Below, piece by piece: positions 6,532-9,373 of a stretch of DNA of 9,373 bases. The notes beneath the pieces were generated by a model, which worked only from the letters and a program-made list of their open reading frames with translations, was not told the DNA's origin and did not search any database. This DNA comes from Planctomycetaceae bacterium. GTDB lineage: Bacteria > Planctomycetota > Planctomycetia > Planctomycetales > Planctomycetaceae. The translations under genes were made by a program, and so were the position numbers. The stretch spans positions 2,671-12,043 of the forward strand of contig DOCI01000159.1 in NCBI GenBank assembly GCA_003503535.1, in the 5' to 3' direction. The stretch's first letter is position 1, and the number at the start of each line of letters is the position of its first letter.

Positions 6532-7338
6532 ATGGCAATTACGAGAATTGACAAACTGGACGACCCTCGTCTTCATATTTATCGAGAGACTCGAAACAAA
6601 TCGATTGGCCTCAATTCAGGACGGTTCCTGGCTGAGGGCTGGCGGGTTGTCGAACGCATGCTCAACAGCGAATTCGAAGTCGAGTCGGTTTTGATCAGCG
6701 AACGTCGGATCGAAACATTTGGCCCACAATTTGAGCATCGCACAGAAGTGTACGTATTGCCGCAAAGTGAAGCCTCACAATTGGTTGGGTTTAATTTCCA
6801 TTCCGGAGTGATGGCTTGTGCCTTTCGACCAGATAATGCTTCCCTGGAAGATTTTCGCAAGCAGAAATCGCTGATCGTCTGTTGTCCTCATATTACCGGG
6901 CCAGATAATCTGGGTTCGATAATCCGACTGGCTGCTGGTTTTGGTGCGAGTGGGATCTTACTGGGATCAAAATCAGCTGATCCGTTTTTGCGGCGGGTAG
7001 TACGGGTGTCGATGGGAACTATTTTTACAATGCCGATCCGAGTCTCAGAAAATCTCGCGGAAGATTACCAGATGCTTCGCGATTCTGGATATCAAATCCT
7101 GGCAGCAGAAAAGACAGACAGATCGAAACCGCTTACTGAGTACAAACTGCCTGCAAATGATAGTTCAATGGTCCTGATGATGGGCAATGAAGCCGAGGGG
7201 CTGGATGAAGAGAACCTGCAATATGCCGATGAGGTCCTGCATATCGAGATGACGAGCGGAGTTGATTCGCTGAACGTCGCCAACGCGGCGGCTGTCTTTT
7301 TATACGCGTTGACGAATCGAAGTCATCGTCCTGGCTAA
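6532..7338 (+). CDS. SpoU/TrmH-family RNA 2'-O-methyltransferase
   Basis: A SPOUT-class enzyme that transfers a methyl group from S-adenosylmethionine to a ribose 2'-OH in tRNA or rRNA. The 268-aa protein has an N-terminal substrate-binding part of about 110 residues (with RFLAEGWRVV at 31-40, a hallmark of these proteins). The trefoil-knot domain carries motif 1 at N126-R132 (NLGSIIR), motif 2 at 217-223 (MGNEAEG) and motif 3 at 245-253 (DSLNVANAA). N126, R132, E220 and N248 match the conserved catalytic and cofactor-binding positions. The target nucleotide cannot be told from sequence alone. The ATG is preceded by only a weak GAAG. It diverges from the HlyD-type gene and stands alone; repeat E copy 2 begins 21 bp after the stop. 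Confidence 0.9.
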   Translation: MAITRIDKLDDPRLHIYRETRNKSIGLNSGRFLAEGWRVVERMLNSEFEVESVLISERRIETFGPQFEHRTEVYVLPQSEASQLVGFNFHSGVMACAFRPDNASLEDFRKQKSLIVCCPHITGPDNLGSIIRLAAGFGASGILLGSKSADPFLRRVVRVSMGTIFTMPIRVSENLAEDYQMLRDSGYQILAAEKTDRSKPLTEYKLPANDSSMVLMMGNEAEGLDEENLQYADEVLHIEMTSGVDSLNVANAAAVFLYALTNRSHRPG

Positions 7339-7359
7339 CTCATCCAATAATATTTTATT

Positions 7360-7378
7360 AACCGCCAAGACGCCAAGA
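7360..7378 (+). repeat. Repeat E, copy 2 (after the methyltransferase gene)
   Basis: AACCGCCAAGACGCCAAGA is the perfect reverse complement (19/19) of copy 3 at 7601-7619. It starts 21 bp after the stop of the plus-strand methyltransferase gene and again points the same way as the gene it follows. Between this copy and element F (7379-7472) I see nothing recognisable. Confidence 0.8.
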
Positions 7379-7472
7379 ATTAAGAGAAGATATTTTGAAC
7401 GGTCTAAAGTGTTAATTTTGAACTCTGTTCCAATTGAAAACCGGATTTTCTGTAACGTCTTGAAAAGGTCCT

Positions 7473-7561
7473 CCGGGGTGGCGGGGGCGCTCCGCTTCAG
7501 CGGAAGCCCCCAGAAGTTCAACGATTCTTGGGCTTCACTTCGAGAGCGCCCCGCCACCCGG
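7473..7561. repeat. Repeat F: GC-rich multi-stem element
   Basis: Outer arms 7473-7492 and 7544-7561 pair along their whole length apart from two single-base bulges. Inside them sit two hairpins. CCGCT (7492-7496) pairs with AGCGG (7499-7503). GAAGCCC (7503-7509) pairs with GGGCTTC (7530-7536), extended by AGAA with TTCT. The whole forms a branched structure of about 90 nt, much richer in GC than its surroundings. No coding potential is seen. It lies between convergent genes and could act as a bidirectional terminator, a mobile palindrome or a structured RNA. A 15-nt match to its left arm lies at the start of the window. Confidence 0.8.
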
Positions 7562-7600
7562 GTACCATTGGAAACGCGATAAATGATAAACCCTTGTGAA

Positions 7601-7619
7601 TCTTGGCGTCTTGGCGGTT
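7601..7619 (-). repeat. Repeat E, copy 3 (after the Coa1-like gene)
   Basis: TCTTGGCGTCTTGGCGGTT is the exact reverse complement of copy 2. It starts 4 bp after the stop of the minus-strand Coa1-like gene and reads in the direction of that gene. With copy 2 it brackets a 260-bp segment that contains element F. Confidence 0.8.
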
Positions 7620-7623
7620 TCAA

Positions 7624-8100
7624 TTATTCTTCAGCTTCTGTTTTTTCTTCCGGGACTGCATCGGGATCGATGATTGTGACAATCTGGCCGGAGTTTTCGA
7701 GGCTGGCCTGCAAAGAATTGATCGTCCACTTGCCTGCTTCCAGTTTTGCTTTGACGAACAGTTTTCCTGTTCCGATTGGACCTGAGATTGGAATTGTGCA
7801 GTCGGCGTAACCTTGCTGCATGTCGTCATCGACTTCGATATTTCCTTCCGAAATGAAACCCCCTTCGATCGGCAGCCCGAGTTCTTTGACGACCTGCTCA
7901 TTACCGCGAGCCGCTTCGACAGACTTCATATGCAGAGGGTTTTTTCTCAGAGACTGCAGAGAACTGATGTAGGCAAGTCCAAAACATCCTCCACATAACG
8001 AGAATACCAATGCCATCACTATTGGCAGGACAAGCAGTTTGTTATTCCAGGCCCAGTCGAGAAAATAAGGCGAGTGAGGTTGTTTTGGTGCTTCGCTCAA
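7624..8100 (-). CDS. Coa1-like (cytochrome oxidase assembly protein 1 family) membrane protein
   Basis: The 158-aa protein has a short cytoplasmic start, one membrane segment (about 22-47, LLVLPIVMALVFSLCGGCFG) and a domain of about 90 residues exposed outside the membrane. That domain matches the Coa1/Tim21-like pattern: a helix followed by VVKELGLPIEGGF, then a GxAxxxIPISGPIGTGKLFV beta region and a Trp-containing strand. Family members in mitochondria help to assemble cytochrome c oxidase; for bacterial ones the role is unproven, so no function is asserted. No ATG lies in frame before the membrane segment. The start is taken as TTG at 8100, with AGGA nine bases upstream and an in-frame TGA at 8154. 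It is the last gene of the aroC-yjbQ group (44 bp from yjbQ). Confidence 0.72.
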   Translation of the reverse strand: MSEAPKQPHSPYFLDWAWNNKLLVLPIVMALVFSLCGGCFGLAYISSLQSLRKNPLHMKSVEAARGNEQVVKELGLPIEGGFISEGNIEVDDDMQQGYADCTIPISGPIGTGKLFVKAKLEAGKWTINSLQASLENSGQIVTIIDPDAVPEEKTEAEE

Positions 8101-8144
8101 TGAATTATGTCCTATGGAGTGATGCTGATTAGAATCGATGTGTA

Positions 8145-8567
8145 TTAAACGTCAGATCCTTGAAGTGTCAAAACGAGTCGTCTGCTGCCGCCATGGTTTC
8201 GATGTTCACAAAGATATATCCCCTGCCAGGTTCCCAGCTGGAGTTGCCCTTTTTTGACGGGAACCATAACGGAGGCTCCCATCAGGGAGGATTTGACATG
8301 GGCAGGCATATCATCTGGCCCTTCGCAGGTATGGACGTATGGAAAATCTTCCGGTGCGATGTGATTCATGGCTGCTTCCATGTCGATCTGCACATCGGGA
8401 TCGGCATTCTCGTTGATGGTCAGTGAAGCGGAGGTGTGCTTGATAAAGACGTGCAGTAACCCGACTTCAATCGACTTCAACTCTGGCAGGGCTTCGAGGA
8501 CGTGACGAGTGATAATATGAAACCCGCGAGATTTTGCCGGCAATGAGATTTCCGTTTGATGCCACAT
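8145..8567 (-). CDS. yjbQ: YjbQ family protein (secondary thiamine-phosphate synthase type, UPF0047)
   Basis: A small conserved protein of 140 aa. The family signatures are clear: HTSASLTINENADPDV (44-59), DDMPAHVKSSLMG (85-97) and a C-terminal stretch with GTWQGIYLCEHRNHGG (112-127). His44, His90 and His122 are in conserved positions thought to form the active site. E. coli YjbQ has weak thiamine-phosphate synthase activity, but the physiological role is uncertain. The start is ATG 8567 (MWHQTEI, typical for the family); an upstream ATG at 8624 would overlap the end of aroC and add 19 atypical residues. It lies 26 bp after the aroC stop, which suggests one transcript. Confidence 0.9.
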   Translation of the reverse strand: MWHQTEISLPAKSRGFHIITRHVLEALPELKSIEVGLLHVFIKHTSASLTINENADPDVQIDMEAAMNHIAPEDFPYVHTCEGPDDMPAHVKSSLMGASVMVPVKKGQLQLGTWQGIYLCEHRNHGGSRRLVLTLQGSDV

Positions 8568-8593
8568 GTTAGAGAACTTCTTGTTCAAATTTC

Positions 8594-9373
8594 TTAATTG
8601 TCCAGGACCGTCTGAGATTTCCATCGCAAGTAATGATCGACAATAGTTATGGCGACCATCGCTTCAGCCATGGGGATGAAGCGGGGGAGCAGGCAGGGGT
8701 CGTGTCGTCCTTTGGTGCTGATTGTTGTGGGCTCGCCATCTTTCGTGACGGTTGGCTGTTCCTGCGACAATGAGCTGGTTGGTTTGACCGCTGCCCGCAA
8801 GACGATAGGAAGTCCCGTTGAGATTCCGCCCAGCATGCCGCCGTGGCGGTTGGAATCGGTTGTGATTTTTGTCGGTGGCTGGCCGGGGATGAAGTGATCG
8901 TTGTGAGCCGTTCCCCGCATGGTCGTACAGCCGAAGCCGATGCCGTATTCCACACCCAGGACTGCTGGCAGGCTGAAAAGGGCTTTGGCAAGATCGGCTT
9001 TGAGCTTATCGAAGACCGGCTCTCCCAGCCCTGCAGGAATTCCCGTCGCGACAATTTCGGCTGCTCCACCGATGGAATCCTGCTCTTTGCGAACGGTGTC
9101 GATCAGCTCGATCATCCGGTCGGCTGCCACTTCATCGGGACAGCGGACGATATTCGGCGAGCCATCGCTACGGGTTTCGACCTGTTCCAATGTGATTGAG
9201 CCGGGATCGGGAATGTTCGCATGGACATCGCCCACTTGAGTGACATATCCAACCACGCGACCGCCGCAGGTTTGCTCCAGAATCTTTTTCGCAATTACTC
9301 CCGCAGCTACGCGGACAGTTGTTTCCCGAGCAGAAGAACGTCCGCCGCCGCGGTAATCGCGGAAGCCGTATTT
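8594..9373 (-). CDS. aroC: Chorismate synthase, partial (N-terminus outside the window)
   Basis: This enzyme makes chorismate from 5-enolpyruvylshikimate-3-phosphate with reduced FMN, the last step of the shikimate pathway. The frame is open from 9373 to the stop at 8594-8596, giving 259 residues; full-length enzymes have about 360-390, so roughly the first 110-130 are missing beyond the right edge. Signatures visible, in order: YRGGGRSSARET (residues 7-18 of the fragment), EYGIGFG, NRHGGMLGGISTG and GRHDPCLLPRFIPMAEAM near the C-terminus. These cover the FMN- and substrate-binding motifs. A GTG at 9256 is inside the gene and is not a start. yjbQ and the Coa1-like gene follow closely on the same strand. 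Confidence 0.97.
   Translation of the reverse strand, partial: KYGFRDYRGGGRSSARETTVRVAAGVIAKKILEQTCGGRVVGYVTQVGDVHANIPDPGSITLEQVETRSDGSPNIVRCPDEVAADRMIELIDTVRKEQDSIGGAAEIVATGIPAGLGEPVFDKLKADLAKALFSLPAVLGVEYGIGFGCTTMRGTAHNDHFIPGQPPTKITTDSNRHGGMLGGISTGLPIVLRAAVKPTSSLSQEQPTVTKDGEPTTISTKGRHDPCLLPRFIPMAEAMVAITIVDHYLRWKSQTVLDN

Noticed and set aside
6360..6551. 63-codon plus-strand frame before the methyltransferase gene
   Set aside because: It consists largely of repeat G and overlaps the true start of the methyltransferase; no protein-like features.
7360..7619. Insertion sequence bounded by repeat E
   Set aside because: No transposase frame is present in the 222 bp between the copies, no target-site duplication is evident, and E also occurs singly elsewhere.

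Overview
This window looks like ordinary chromosomal DNA of a Gram-negative-type bacterium with roughly 50% GC, most likely a planctomycete. That assignment is inference. It rests on the mix of genes (dnaJ followed by grpE without dnaK, fmdB, yacG, an EboA protein, a Coa1-like protein) and on the many short palindromic repeats between genes; no rRNA or other firm marker is present. Three of the ten genes appear to use GTG or TTG starts.

Left part, plus strand: dnaJ (150-1283) and grpE (1448-2023) encode two partners of the Hsp70 machine, separated by a 121-bp palindromic repeat. After a 149-bp gap come three closely spaced genes: an FmdB-type zinc-ribbon protein (2173-2490), the small zinc protein YacG (2506-2748) and an MTA/SAH-nucleosidase-like phosphorylase (2770-3516). 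A 258-bp repeat-bearing gap separates these from an EboA-family gene (3775-4653), present here without any other ebo gene.

Middle: a minus-strand HlyD/RND-type membrane-fusion protein (4802-6274) converges on eboA and diverges from a plus-strand SpoU/TrmH-type RNA 2'-O-methyltransferase (6532-7338). No transporter partner for the fusion protein is in view.

Right part, minus strand: aroC (chorismate synthase, cut by the right edge, from 9373 down to 8594), yjbQ (8145-8567) and a Coa1-like membrane protein (7624-8100, TTG start) run as a compact probable operon with gaps of 26 and 44 bp.

I found no transposase, CRISPR array, phage gene, tRNA or rRNA. The most notable feature is the set of intergenic repeats. 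Several begin 3-21 bp after a stop codon, and four of the families (called B, C, E and G here) are built from short tandem units of 7, 8 or 10 nt, usually present as an inverted pair. One family (E) occurs three times, each time in the same orientation relative to the gene it follows. A GC-rich, multi-stem element (F) lies between trmH and the coa1-like gene, and a 15-nt piece identical to one of its arms forms the first bases of the window.
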